DNA of 64,000 bases from Nitrospira sp. (lineage in GTDB: Bacteria > Nitrospirota > Nitrospiria > Nitrospirales > Nitrospiraceae). The translations under genes were made by a program, and so were the position numbers. The stretch lies in NCBI GenBank assembly GCA_015903945.1, contig JABMDL010000002.1, forward strand, positions 62,001 to 126,000, read 5' to 3'. Within the stretch, counting starts at the first letter, position 1. Each line of letters begins with the position of its first letter. The notes below the pieces were generated by a model. The model made no database searches. It had not been told where the DNA came from and worked only from the letters and a program-made list of their open reading frames with translations. Positions 1-9,286 of this stretch are shown here, piece after piece.

Positions 1-221
1 GGAACGGTATTTTTAAAACCATGGACAACGGCAAGCAATGGGTTCCCGTGAACAAAGGGCTGACGAGCCCGGCAGTCCAGTCGTTGATCGCTTCCGGAGA
101 CGGAAGTTTTTATGCGGGGACGAGCGCGGGGGTATTCCGCAGCGACGACGGAGTGACCTGGGTTGCCGTCAATCAAGGTCTTGAGGCAGGCGTTGCACCG
201 CCGCCGTTTCTCTTTCGATAA
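1..221 (+). CDS. C-terminal end of a BNR/YCF48-like beta-propeller repeat protein (5' truncated by window edge)
   Basis: Frame is open upstream of the listed ATG (..NGIFKTMDNGKQW); two repeats of the form 'G.FRSDDGVTWVAVNQGL' / 'GIFKTMDNGKQWVPVNKGL'. Confidence 0.6.
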   Translation, partial: NGIFKTMDNGKQWVPVNKGLTSPAVQSLIASGDGSFYAGTSAGVFRSDDGVTWVAVNQGLEAGVAPPPFLFR

Positions 222-248
222 CACAGTCACCGTGAAAGGATCGATATC

Positions 249-758
249 ATGGCCGATATGACAGAAAAAACTCAGGCACGGATCGCCCTGGCCAGCAAAG
301 GGGTGCCCATGGGGGAGATCGTGATCAGATTTTTCCCCGATGTGGCACCTGGCCACGTCAAGAATTTCGTGAAGCTGTCGCGGGAAGGGTTTTATAATGG
401 CACAACCTTTCATCGAGTCATCCCCGGGTTCATGATTCAAGGCGGAGATCCCAACAGTAAGAACCCAGACCGATCGATGCATGGCATGGGCGGCCCGGGC
501 TACAAGGTCAAAGCCGAGTTTAACAGCAAGCCGCACAAACGTGGCATCGTATCGATGGCCCGGGCAAACGACCCGGACAGCGCCGGCTCACAGTTTTTTA
601 TCTGTGTGGCGGACGCCAACTTTTTGGATTGGCAATACACCGTGTTCGGGGAAGTCATCAGCGGCATGGACGTGGCCGACAAGGTCGTGAGCATGAAACG
701 AGACGGGCGGGATAATCCTCTGGAACGTGTAGAAATGACCGTGACTATCACGGAGTAG
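249..758 (+). CDS. Peptidyl-prolyl cis-trans isomerase, cyclophilin type
   Basis: FHRVIPGFMIQGGDP, GSQFFICVADANFLDWQYTVFGEVISGMDVADKV cyclophilin signatures. Confidence 0.95.
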   Translation: MADMTEKTQARIALASKGVPMGEIVIRFFPDVAPGHVKNFVKLSREGFYNGTTFHRVIPGFMIQGGDPNSKNPDRSMHGMGGPGYKVKAEFNSKPHKRGIVSMARANDPDSAGSQFFICVADANFLDWQYTVFGEVISGMDVADKVVSMKRDGRDNPLERVEMTVTITE

Positions 759-810
759 ATGTCGAGTGGTGACTGCTAGGTTAGAAAGAAAACCATACGG
801 CTGGCTGCCA

Positions 811-1515
811 ATGTATCGCCGTGTCTCAGCACTCAGCACGCTGCTCTCAGTACTGATTGTGTTGGCCGGCTGTGCGACCCCGCATGTGCCGTCGCGAATC
901 GTCTATGAAGATCCGGTCAACTATGTGCGGTTAGAAGAGGACCAGACAGTTCTGCCGGAATGGCCGCAAGGCCATTTCTCCCATCCCGCAGTGTTAGAGA
1001 AGGAGCTGATGCGGACGATCTTGTCGAGCCTCAAGGTCCAAGAATATCGCATCGCGCCGCAACGGTGGCTTCAAGGCGAGGCGCCGCTCGTTGCCGTCTT
1101 CACAGAGGATGAGCTGGCGTTGTTGTCGGCACAGCTGACGGATGGGCTGGCACAGGCTCAATACAATGAGCGGGTGACATTTTATTTGAGCCAGCCGCTG
1201 ACCTTCATGCGACGCACCATTACATCCGGCGGGGTTTATGTGAGAGGGAACGAGTTGCACCTTCTGTTGGGTAATTGGCGGATCATCTACGGAGTTCCCT
1301 CCTATGGGATGATTTACGATCGTCGATATCCGATGCGACCGACGGCTGCCAAGGGGTTCAGCCTGTTCTTTGAACCGGCGGATGCCGTAATTGCGCAGGA
1401 AAGCAGTTTCGTGGACGATCTCTTCGCTAATACAAAAGATGAATTGGTGATCGATTTGAGCAAGGTTCAGATCGCAGATCCTGTGCCGAGCTTTCGCTCC
1501 CCCAGTGTGTTCTAG
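811..1515 (+). CDS. Putative lipoprotein of unknown function
   Basis: N-terminal MYRRVSALSTLLSVLIVLAGC lipobox; internal Met preferred over ORF start 766. Confidence 0.6.
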   Translation: MYRRVSALSTLLSVLIVLAGCATPHVPSRIVYEDPVNYVRLEEDQTVLPEWPQGHFSHPAVLEKELMRTILSSLKVQEYRIAPQRWLQGEAPLVAVFTEDELALLSAQLTDGLAQAQYNERVTFYLSQPLTFMRRTITSGGVYVRGNELHLLLGNWRIIYGVPSYGMIYDRRYPMRPTAAKGFSLFFEPADAVIAQESSFVDDLFANTKDELVIDLSKVQIADPVPSFRSPSVF

Positions 1516-1553
1516 ATGATCGGACGGCTGATCTGCCGCGGTGGAGTGGATAT

Positions 1554-2570
1554 CTACCGGTAGGCCGATGTCCGCCAATACATACGCGGGACTTCTTTAA
1601 TCGCTTCAAAGATCGTAGGCCAGCCAAGTTTGCTGTGACCGTGAATACGGTCCCGGAAGCGGATCGGCAGCTCAGTAATTACCCCACCTGCCTGGAAGGC
1701 TCGCCAGGCCATTTCAACTTGGAAGACATAGCCCTTTGCCTTGACCCGGCCCAAATTCATTTCCGCTAATAGTTCTCGGCGGAAGCAGCGGAATCCTCCG
1801 GTCCAATCACGAATGGTCGAACCAAGAAACAGGCTGACGTAGGCATTGCCCAGTCGTGAGACTAAGCGCCTACGCTGATCCCAGTTTTCCGTTCCTCCTC
1901 CTGGAATGTAGCGGCTTCCAATGACCAAATCGGCCGTTGCGCTCTTATGGACCATACGCGGTAAGTCCCAAGGCGCATGGCTGAAGTCGCAGTCCATCTC
2001 GATGATCGACTGATAGTGGCGGTTTAGTGCCCATTGGAACCCTGCGATATAGGCTGGCCCAAGCCCTTGTTTTTCTGTTCGATGCAGGACATGCACGGAT
2101 GTGTGCTGCCGGCTCAGTTCGTCGGCCAGTTGTCCCGTGCCATCAGGTGAATTGTCGTCCACAACCAGGATATCGGTGGTGATGTAGGTCCTGATCGCAT
2201 CGATCATAGGAGGCAGATTGTGCCGTTCATTGTAGGTGGGCAAGATAACCAGGGTCGAGCGGTCGAAACGAAAGGGGACAAGTGGGGTCAGATTGACGCT
2301 CGAAGCGGTTCGAACGTAGCCGGGGTAGGCTGAGTCTGAAGGGGGCAGCCCGCTAACGGCAATCTGGTTGCTGTCGATACCACGTGCGATTAAGGCCTCA
2401 GCCAGCTCGAAGGTTCCCACCACAAGGGCTTCGTCCGGTTCCAATGCCACAGTGTCAGGTATTTCGGCGAGGTTAGTGACCTGGCGATATCGAACGGCGA
2501 GTGGCCCGACTTCCCCTGAAATGGGAGATGCGGACTCGTGATGATGCGTGGCTGGTGTGATGGTCAGGGG
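1554..2570 (-). CDS. Family 2 glycosyltransferase, dolichol-phosphate mannosyltransferase-like, with ~90 aa N-terminal extension
   Basis: VILPTYNERHNLPPMIDAIR, ILVVDDNSPDGTGQLADEL, IIEMDCDFSHAPWDLP, DWTGGFRCFRRELL; exact start uncertain (ORF opens at 2696). Confidence 0.85.
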   Translation of the reverse strand, partial: PLTITPATHHHESASPISGEVGPLAVRYRQVTNLAEIPDTVALEPDEALVVGTFELAEALIARGIDSNQIAVSGLPPSDSAYPGYVRTASSVNLTPLVPFRFDRSTLVILPTYNERHNLPPMIDAIRTYITTDILVVDDNSPDGTGQLADELSRQHTSVHVLHRTEKQGLGPAYIAGFQWALNRHYQSIIEMDCDFSHAPWDLPRMVHKSATADLVIGSRYIPGGGTENWDQRRRLVSRLGNAYVSLFLGSTIRDWTGGFRCFRRELLAEMNLGRVKAKGYVFQVEMAWRAFQAGGVITELPIRFRDRIHGHSKLGWPTIFEAIKEVPRMYWRTSAYR

Positions 2571-2737
2571 CATGCTGATCTTTCCAATTACACGGGGCAT
2601 GTAATTGGGCCATCTGCCCAAGAATGTCAAGAAGGGGTGTGTGCGGGCAGTCTCTCGAGCCATCTGCTTCGCTGGATCCGACTCGAAAACACACAATTTG
2701 TTATGGCATTCCTCGTCCTTGGGCTAGAATCACCCCC

Positions 2738-2923
2738 ATGGAACTAGCACAATATACCGTGTGGCAAGATCAGGGACAGTGGCGCGGTTTTCTGCGGGAC
2801 TATCCTGACCATCAGGCGCAGGCGGAGTCCTTTGAGGATTTAGAGTTGAAGCTGCGCCGCTTGCACCATGATCTGACTGCCAGAAAAAAATCAGGATTGT
2901 TAGCGCCTCATCGCGCGGCGTGA
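2738..2923 (+). CDS. Small HicB-like (type II antitoxin fold) protein, solitary
   Basis: MELAQYTVWQDQGQWRGFLRDYPDHQAQAESFEDLELKLRRLHHDL resembles the HicB-like fold; internal ATG. Confidence 0.45.
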   Translation: MELAQYTVWQDQGQWRGFLRDYPDHQAQAESFEDLELKLRRLHHDLTARKKSGLLAPHRAA

Positions 2924-3088
2924 GACCAAAAGCTTCACTCCCCTGAAGCTGATGGACAGAGGAGTGGTTTTTCTGCGCAAGGAGGGACCGGCCGCGTAGG
3001 TTTCCCTTCGAACACATGACCAGGGTCCCTGCCCACTGTGGAAAATCATGTGCTTCCAACTGAAACGTGAGTGCCTTCCAGATCCTCT

Positions 3089-3118
3089 TTGACAGCGAAA
3101 AACACGCTGTGCTAAATT
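3089..3118 (+). promoter_or_regulatory. Sigma70-like promoter upstream of the 3178 oxidoreductase
   Basis: TTGACA - 18 nt - TAAATT. Confidence 0.55.
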
Positions 3119-3177
3119 CGCCCTACTTTTGAGAACTTCCGTGCCCATCTCTATGTACCTTTTCTAAGGAACAACGT

Positions 3178-4530
3178 ATGACTGCAACCAATGCGCATGT
3201 AATGATCATTGTCGGTGCCGGGCCGGCGGGAATGGCTGTTGCCGGGACCATGGCCAAGGCCGGTCACGAAGTCATTATTCTCAACCGTGATATTAAGTTC
3301 GGCGGATTGGCGGAATATGGAATTTTTCCCTCTAAGCTCAAGCTTCGTGGCGGTCTCAAGAAGCAATATTGGGATCTGCTGGGGCAGCCGAATGTGCACT
3401 ATTTGGGGAATGTCACGGTTGGAAACGGCAAGGACCTTACGGTCGAAGATGTGCGGGGGCTCGGTGCCAGCGCGGTCGTGTTCACGATTGGGGCGCAGGG
3501 GACCAAGGCCATTGGAGTGGAAGGGGATTCGGCCAAGGGTGTGTACCATGCGAAAGACGTGGTCTATCACTTCAACCGGTTGCCCGGGTTCGGCGATCGG
3601 CCGTTCGACATGGGCAAGCATGTGGCGGTGATCGGGGCAGGCGATGTCATGGTCGATATTGCTCATTGGCTCACCCGCTATAAGAAGGTGGAGCGCGTGA
3701 CGGCCATCGTGCGTCGCGGTCCGGTCGAGCGGAAATACAATCCCAAAGAGATCCGAGCGGTGTGCGCCAATATGGACCTTGAAGGCATCAAGAAAGAGTT
3801 CGACCGTATCAAGGATCGCATGGCAGCGGTCGGGCAGAAGGCCGACGAAGTCCTCAAAGGGCTCATAGACGAATTTACGAAGTGTGAACCGAAGGTCAGC
3901 GAGACGAAAATGGGCTTCAAATTCCTGGCCTCACCGAAGCGGATTCTCGTCGATGCAAACAATTGTGTGCGTGGTCTTGAAATGGAAGACAATCGGCTTG
4001 ACCCCAAGGGCGAAGACACGGTGGCGGTCGGGCTGAAACAATATTATGAATTTCCGTGCGATGCCGTCGTCTTTGCGGTCGGCGACAAGGTCGACGAGAC
4101 CGTCGGGCTTCCCTATAAAGGAGGCCTCTTCGTCACGAACCCCAACAAGACGGGAAATGACCCGGATGATGCCCTGTTTCAGGCTTACGACGAAGCTGCA
4201 GGGAAAGTTGTTGAAGGGGTATTCCTGGCGGGGTGGGCCAGAAAAGCCAGCGAAGGTCTTGTCGGTGTGGCCAAGCGGGATGGCGACTGGTGTGCAGAAG
4301 TCGTGGAGCGCTATCTCGCGACGAAATCAGCGGGCGTTCAGGCCAAGGTCGTGTTGGACAAGCTGCATCATATTTTGAAATCCAGGAAGAGTCATCCTGT
4401 CGATGTCAAAGGGCTGCGGAAGCTTGAAGCCGCGGAAAAAGCGCACACAGGTGAGTCAGACTGTATCGGAGAGTTCAAGTACGCGAGTAACCGGGACATG
4501 ATCGGATTGATCGAGACGAGCCGGGCATGA
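3178..4530 (+). CDS. NAD(P)/FAD-dependent oxidoreductase, GltD/ferredoxin-NADP reductase (adrenodoxin-reductase-like) family
   Basis: IIVGAGPAGMAVAGTMAKAGHEVIILNR and HVAVIGAGDVMVDIAHWL dinucleotide-binding motifs; FLAGWARKASEGLVGVAKRDG. Confidence 0.8.
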   Translation: MTATNAHVMIIVGAGPAGMAVAGTMAKAGHEVIILNRDIKFGGLAEYGIFPSKLKLRGGLKKQYWDLLGQPNVHYLGNVTVGNGKDLTVEDVRGLGASAVVFTIGAQGTKAIGVEGDSAKGVYHAKDVVYHFNRLPGFGDRPFDMGKHVAVIGAGDVMVDIAHWLTRYKKVERVTAIVRRGPVERKYNPKEIRAVCANMDLEGIKKEFDRIKDRMAAVGQKADEVLKGLIDEFTKCEPKVSETKMGFKFLASPKRILVDANNCVRGLEMEDNRLDPKGEDTVAVGLKQYYEFPCDAVVFAVGDKVDETVGLPYKGGLFVTNPNKTGNDPDDALFQAYDEAAGKVVEGVFLAGWARKASEGLVGVAKRDGDWCAEVVERYLATKSAGVQAKVVLDKLHHILKSRKSHPVDVKGLRKLEAAEKAHTGESDCIGEFKYASNRDMIGLIETSRA

Positions 4531-4551
4531 AAGCCTAAGCGGCCGCGTTCT

Positions 4552-5412
4552 TTAGCCATCTCCCCACTTCAGTTTTTCACGCAGCACCTCATAGTAGTGG
4601 CTTTCCGGAAACCGAATCAGCTTAGTTCGGTTTTCGGAAGCCCGCACCACCGCCGTATCACCTTGTGTCATTGCAATGCCGACTTGGCCATCGAGTGTCG
4701 CCATTGCCCCGTCGTCTTTGCTTGTTAAGGTCACGTCTATTTCGACATTCCCGGGCACGATCAGCGGCCGATGAGTCAGTGTGTGCGGACTGATCGGCGT
4801 CAGGATCAAGGACTGAACCGCAGGGTTGATGATGGGTCCCCCGGCTGATAGGGAATAGGCTGTTGAGCCGGTCGGTGTGCTGACGATCAAGCCGTCCGCC
4901 CGCAAGTTTGTCACGAATTGCCCCTGAATGGCGATACGCAGTTCGATCATGCGGGCCAGGGTACCTTTGCTGATGACGATGTCGTTCAGCATGATGCCCC
5001 GTGCGACCGTTTCTCCATGGCGATGGACATGCGTCTGCAACATGAGCCGTTCGTCGATGACGTAATCGTTGGCGAAGACGCGCTCAAGCGACGGATAGAG
5101 ATTATCCAGCCGCACCTCCGTTAAAAATCCGAGGCCGCCCATGTTGACACCGAGGATGGGAATGCTGCGTTCCGCCGCGAGCCGCGCGGCATTGAGGATC
5201 GTGCCGTCGCCGCCCAGGACAAGCAGCACGTCGGCTGTCCCTGCCAACTGGGTCTTCTGAATTCCGCCTGACTCACTCAGCAATGCTGCGGAGGTTGTAT
5301 CAAGCAGAACGGTGATGTTGCGTTCACGGAGCCAGGTGACAACTCCTTGCAATGTGGGTTTAACCTCAGGAAATTTCGGTTTTGTCAAAATTCCAATATT
5401 TTTGCTTTTCAT
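4552..5412 (-). CDS. nadK: NAD(+) kinase
   Basis: VLLVLGGDGTILNAARL, LGVNMGGLGFLTEV, DGLIVSTPTGSTAYSLSAGGPI; start at MKSKNIGILTKP. Confidence 0.95.
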   Translation of the reverse strand: MKSKNIGILTKPKFPEVKPTLQGVVTWLRERNITVLLDTTSAALLSESGGIQKTQLAGTADVLLVLGGDGTILNAARLAAERSIPILGVNMGGLGFLTEVRLDNLYPSLERVFANDYVIDERLMLQTHVHRHGETVARGIMLNDIVISKGTLARMIELRIAIQGQFVTNLRADGLIVSTPTGSTAYSLSAGGPIINPAVQSLILTPISPHTLTHRPLIVPGNVEIDVTLTSKDDGAMATLDGQVGIAMTQGDTAVVRASENRTKLIRFPESHYYEVLREKLKWGDG

Positions 5413-5565
5413 GATGGCCGGGAAAGGCGATTGGACAAAATGGTGCGGGATTCTATCGGGACAGTTTCGCACTGTCAACGCGCCTAAGAGAGAACGTTCC
5501 TGGTGAGAGAGTTGAGAGTTGGCGTCCTTCTCTCATCAGCGTTGGCGTCACTTTTTCGCTCAACC

Positions 5566-5594
5566 TTGACTCTCATGGGTCCTGTGGTTAAACT
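5566..5594 (+). promoter_or_regulatory. Sigma70-like promoter of clpC
   Basis: TTGACT - 17 nt - TAAACT, 66 nt upstream of clpC start. Confidence 0.55.
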
Positions 5595-5659
5595 GAGACC
5601 AAGTTTTTCCATGGGTTGTCTCGATACGGGCCGTACGTTCATCCAGGGGAGGGGACAGG

Positions 5660-8086
5660 ATGTTCGAACGATTCACGGACAAAGGTCGTAAAATCATCAT
5701 TCTTGCGCGCGAAGAAGCCGAGCGTCACCAGAACGACTATCTGGGGACCGAGCATCTCGTCTTGGCGATTCTCCGTGAGTCTGATGGCATCGCCTTGATG
5801 ATTTTGAAGAAAATGGGTCTCTCGACCGAGCAAATCCGGTTGGAAATTGAGCGGAATCTGCCGGGCGGGGGAACGACGATGACGTTTGGCGAAATCCCTT
5901 TCAGCCCGCGGGTGAAAAAGGTCATCGAGTATGGAGTCGAGGAAGCTCGGTTGCTCGGCCACAATCACATTGGTAGCGAGCATCTCCTGTTGGGCCTGTT
6001 ACGAGAAGAGGAAGGAATCGGGGGTAAGATCCTCCGTAGCCTGGGCGCGAACCTTCTCACGGCCCGCCAATTGACAGTGACGTTCTTGAGGAAGTCCGCT
6101 CCTCGGGAGCGGGATCGGAAGAGCAATACGCCGGCATTGGATGAATTCGGGCGCGATCTGACCCAGCTGGCCCAAGAGGGTCAGTTAGATCCGGTGATCG
6201 GCCGGTCAGACGAAATTGAACGGGTTCTTCAAATCCTCAGCCGGCGGAGTAAGAACAATCCCGTGCTCATCGGCGAGTCCGGTGTCGGGAAAACAGCCAT
6301 CGTCGAGGGGCTTGCCCAACGGATCGTGCAGTCGGAGGTTCCCGACAATCTTCTTTCACGACGGGTCATTGCGCTGGACCTTGGCTCGCTTGTCGCAGGT
6401 ACGAAATACCGCGGTCAATTTGAAGAGCGGCTCAAGGTTGTCATGAAGGAGATTGTGCAGGCCGGTAACATTATTATTTTCATCGACGAGTTGCACACGC
6501 TGGTCGGAGCCGGCGCCGCAGAAGGTTCGATCGATGCCTCCAACATGCTCAAGCCCGCCCTCTCGCGAGGGGAGATCCAGTGCATCGGCGCCACCACCTT
6601 AGATGAATACCGGAAGCATATTGAAAAAGACGGCGCCTTAAAACGCCGGTTTCAACCGATCCATGTGCAGCCACCCAGTATCGACGAGACCATCCAGATT
6701 ATCCACGGGCTGCGGGATCGTTACGAGGAACATCACGGGGTCGAGATCACCGAAGACGCCATCGTCGAAGCCGTCAAACTGTCGGATCGGTACATTACTG
6801 ACCGGTTTTTGCCTGATAAGGCGATTGATCTGATCGATGAAACCGGCTCGCGTGCGAAACTGCAGACCTATGCGCTGCCCTCCGAACTGAAAGCGATGGA
6901 GCAGGAGCTCAAGAAGGTCTCGCGGGAGAAAGAGTTGTCGATTTCGATGCAGAATTTCGAAGAAGCTGTGCGGCATCGTGAAGAAGAAGAGCGGCTCCGC
7001 AAGCTCCTGGATGAGTCCAAGCGGGAGTGGAAGAAGAATCAAGAAAAGAACAAGCCGGTGATTGGAAAGGAAGACGTCGCGTACGTGGTATCCAAGATGA
7101 CCGGCATTCCGCTCTTCAAGCTCGAGGAAGAAGAATCCAACAAGCTGCTGCGAATGGAAGAATTTCTCCATAAGCGGGTGATCGGACAAAATGAAGCGAT
7201 CTCTGCAGTCGCCCGCGCCATTCGCCGGTCACGTGCAGGTTTGAAGGAAGCGAAGAAACCCATCGGCTCGTTTATCTTCATGGGGCCGACCGGAGTCGGA
7301 AAGACCGAGTTGGCGAGAACGTTGGCGGAGTTCCTCTTCAACAGCGAAGATGCCTTGATCCGGGTGGACATGTCCGAGTATCAGGAGAAATTCACCAGTT
7401 CCAGGCTCTTCGGCGCGCCTCCCGGCTACGTTGGTTACGAGGAAGGGGGCCAGCTGACTGAAAAAGTCCGACGCCGGCCTTATTCAGTGGTTTTGTTCGA
7501 TGAAATTGAAAAGGCGCATCCGGACGTCTTCAACGTGCTGCTGCAGGTCTTGGACGATGGAGTGCTGACCGATAGTCTTGGTCGCAAGGTGGACTTCAAG
7601 AATACCGTCGTCATCATGACGTCCAATATCGGGACCAAGAACATCCAGAAGGGAGTCTCGCTGGGGTTCCAGAGCACTGAAGGCGAAGCAGCCAGACGGA
7701 AGAAGGAAGAAGTGATCGGTGAATTGCGGAAATCGTTCAGCCCGGAGTTCTTGAACCGGATCGACGAAATTGTGATCTTCCATCAATTGGAGAAGGAACA
7801 GCTCTACAACATTCTCGATATTCTCATTCGCGAGCTCAATCTGCGTCTGTTGGAGAAGGGGATTGAGATCGAGGTCGACGACGACGTCAAACAGTGGCTC
7901 ATTAAGGAAGGGTACGAGCCGCTTTATGGGGCCAGACCGATGCGCAGGGCGATTCAGCGTGCGATCGGCGATCCGCTCTCCGATGAGCTCATCCGAGGAC
8001 GGTTTAAGGACAGCCGCAAAGTCAAAGTGGTGCTGCGTGACGGCGCTCCAGCCTTTGTTGAACAGGAAGCAATGGCGAGTGTCTAG
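5660..8086 (+). CDS. clpC: ATP-dependent Clp protease ATP-binding subunit ClpC
   Basis: [38 protein letters not shown]; two AAA+ modules ([31 protein letters not shown]) and UVR-like middle region. Confidence 0.97.
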   Translation: MFERFTDKGRKIIILAREEAERHQNDYLGTEHLVLAILRESDGIALMILKKMGLSTEQIRLEIERNLPGGGTTMTFGEIPFSPRVKKVIEYGVEEARLLGHNHIGSEHLLLGLLREEEGIGGKILRSLGANLLTARQLTVTFLRKSAPRERDRKSNTPALDEFGRDLTQLAQEGQLDPVIGRSDEIERVLQILSRRSKNNPVLIGESGVGKTAIVEGLAQRIVQSEVPDNLLSRRVIALDLGSLVAGTKYRGQFEERLKVVMKEIVQAGNIIIFIDELHTLVGAGAAEGSIDASNMLKPALSRGEIQCIGATTLDEYRKHIEKDGALKRRFQPIHVQPPSIDETIQIIHGLRDRYEEHHGVEITEDAIVEAVKLSDRYITDRFLPDKAIDLIDETGSRAKLQTYALPSELKAMEQELKKVSREKELSISMQNFEEAVRHREEEERLRKLLDESKREWKKNQEKNKPVIGKEDVAYVVSKMTGIPLFKLEEEESNKLLRMEEFLHKRVIGQNEAISAVARAIRRSRAGLKEAKKPIGSFIFMGPTGVGKTELARTLAEFLFNSEDALIRVDMSEYQEKFTSSRLFGAPPGYVGYEEGGQLTEKVRRRPYSVVLFDEIEKAHPDVFNVLLQVLDDGVLTDSLGRKVDFKNTVVIMTSNIGTKNIQKGVSLGFQSTEGEAARRKKEEVIGELRKSFSPEFLNRIDEIVIFHQLEKEQLYNILDILIRELNLRLLEKGIEIEVDDDVKQWLIKEGYEPLYGARPMRRAIQRAIGDPLSDELIRGRFKDSRKVKVVLRDGAPAFVEQEAMASV

Positions 8087-8117
8087 CTATAGCCGCGTCA
8101 TCGCCAGCCAGTGGTAG

Positions 8118-8161
8118 CCACGCCCCCTGCGGCTGACGGCCGCAGGGGGCGTGGTGTTTTT
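8118..8161 (+). terminator. Rho-independent terminator after clpC
   Basis: CCACGCCCCCTGCGGC-tgacg-GCCGCAGGGGGCGTGG followed by tgttttt. Confidence 0.85.
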
Positions 8162-8188
8162 GGACAGCACTGCGGTAGTCTTTTGCCT

Positions 8189-9286
8189 ATGGTTCATCCG
8201 CGCCTGCTTGAATCCGCAATCCATGACAAGGGCCTACAGAAGCCGGTCCTTGGAATTGAGTCATCGTGCGATGAAACGGCCGCCGCCGTGGTAGCACCCG
8301 ACGGGTCGGTGCTCTCGAATGTGGTGGCGTCTCAAACGACGGTCCACGCGAAATTCGGCGGTGTCGTGCCGGAACTGGCGGCCAGGGCCCATATCAGTCA
8401 GATTGATGGTGTGATCATGGATGCGCTGAATCAGGCGCATCTTTCCATGCACGATCTTGGTGCGATTGCGGTCACCCAAGGGCCTGGATTGGCCGGTGCG
8501 CTGCTGGTTGGGGTAAATTATGCTAAGGCGTTGAGCTACGGATTGGGTATCCCCCTGGTCGGGGTGAACCACTTGGAGGGGCACATTGCGTCGGCCTGGC
8601 TGGCTGATCCGACCTTCCCGTTACCATGTGTCGTGCTCGTCGTGTCCGGGGGACATACGCATTTGTATAGGAGAGAACCGACCGGGGAATGTCTCTTACT
8701 TGGCTGCACCAGGGACGATGCCGCAGGAGAGGCGTTTGACAAAGGTGCGCAGATGCTGGGGCTGGAGTTTCCAGGAGGGCCGGCGATCGATCGACTTGCT
8801 CGGCTGGGCGATCCAAAGGCGATTCCGTTCCCACGCTTCCATCAAAGGAAAACCAGCCTGGAGTTCAGTTTCAGCGGGCTCAAGACATCATTGCTGTACA
8901 CACTGCGCAAGATGAACGATCACACGCGAGCAGATAAAATGGCCGATCTGGCTGCGGGCTATCAAGAGGCCATTGTGCAGGTGTTGGTGGCCAAGGCGTT
9001 TGCGGCCCTTGCCCATACGGGACTCTCCGCGCTGGCCGTGGTGGGAGGGGTATCGGCCAATTCTCGATTGCGGGCGCTGCTGACCGAACGAGGGGACCGG
9101 GAAGGTGTTCGGCTGGCATTGCCGCCATCAGCCTATTGCACGGATAATGCGGCCATGATCGCTTGGGCCGGCCGGCATCTGCTCATGACCGATCCGCAAA
9201 TCGGTCGGCCTGTCGACATCCAGCCGTCGCTCCAACCCGGTGTTGTTCGTCAATCGGGCCATAACAAGGAGCGCGCCCATTCCTGA
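8189..9286 (+). CDS. tsaD: tRNA N6-adenosine threonylcarbamoyltransferase TsaD
   Basis: VLGIESSCDETAAAVV, VPELAARAHISQI, VSGGHTHLY, VVGGVSANSRLR, CTDNAAMIAW; start moved downstream of the clpC terminator. Confidence 0.95.
   Translation: MVHPRLLESAIHDKGLQKPVLGIESSCDETAAAVVAPDGSVLSNVVASQTTVHAKFGGVVPELAARAHISQIDGVIMDALNQAHLSMHDLGAIAVTQGPGLAGALLVGVNYAKALSYGLGIPLVGVNHLEGHIASAWLADPTFPLPCVVLVVSGGHTHLYRREPTGECLLLGCTRDDAAGEAFDKGAQMLGLEFPGGPAIDRLARLGDPKAIPFPRFHQRKTSLEFSFSGLKTSLLYTLRKMNDHTRADKMADLAAGYQEAIVQVLVAKAFAALAHTGLSALAVVGGVSANSRLRALLTERGDREGVRLALPPSAYCTDNAAMIAWAGRHLLMTDPQIGRPVDIQPSLQPGVVRQSGHNKERAHS

Noticed and set aside
8111-8188. N-terminal 26 aa of the listed tsaD ORF
   Set aside because: Encoded by the clpC terminator hairpin; the canonical TsaD N-terminus lies downstream.
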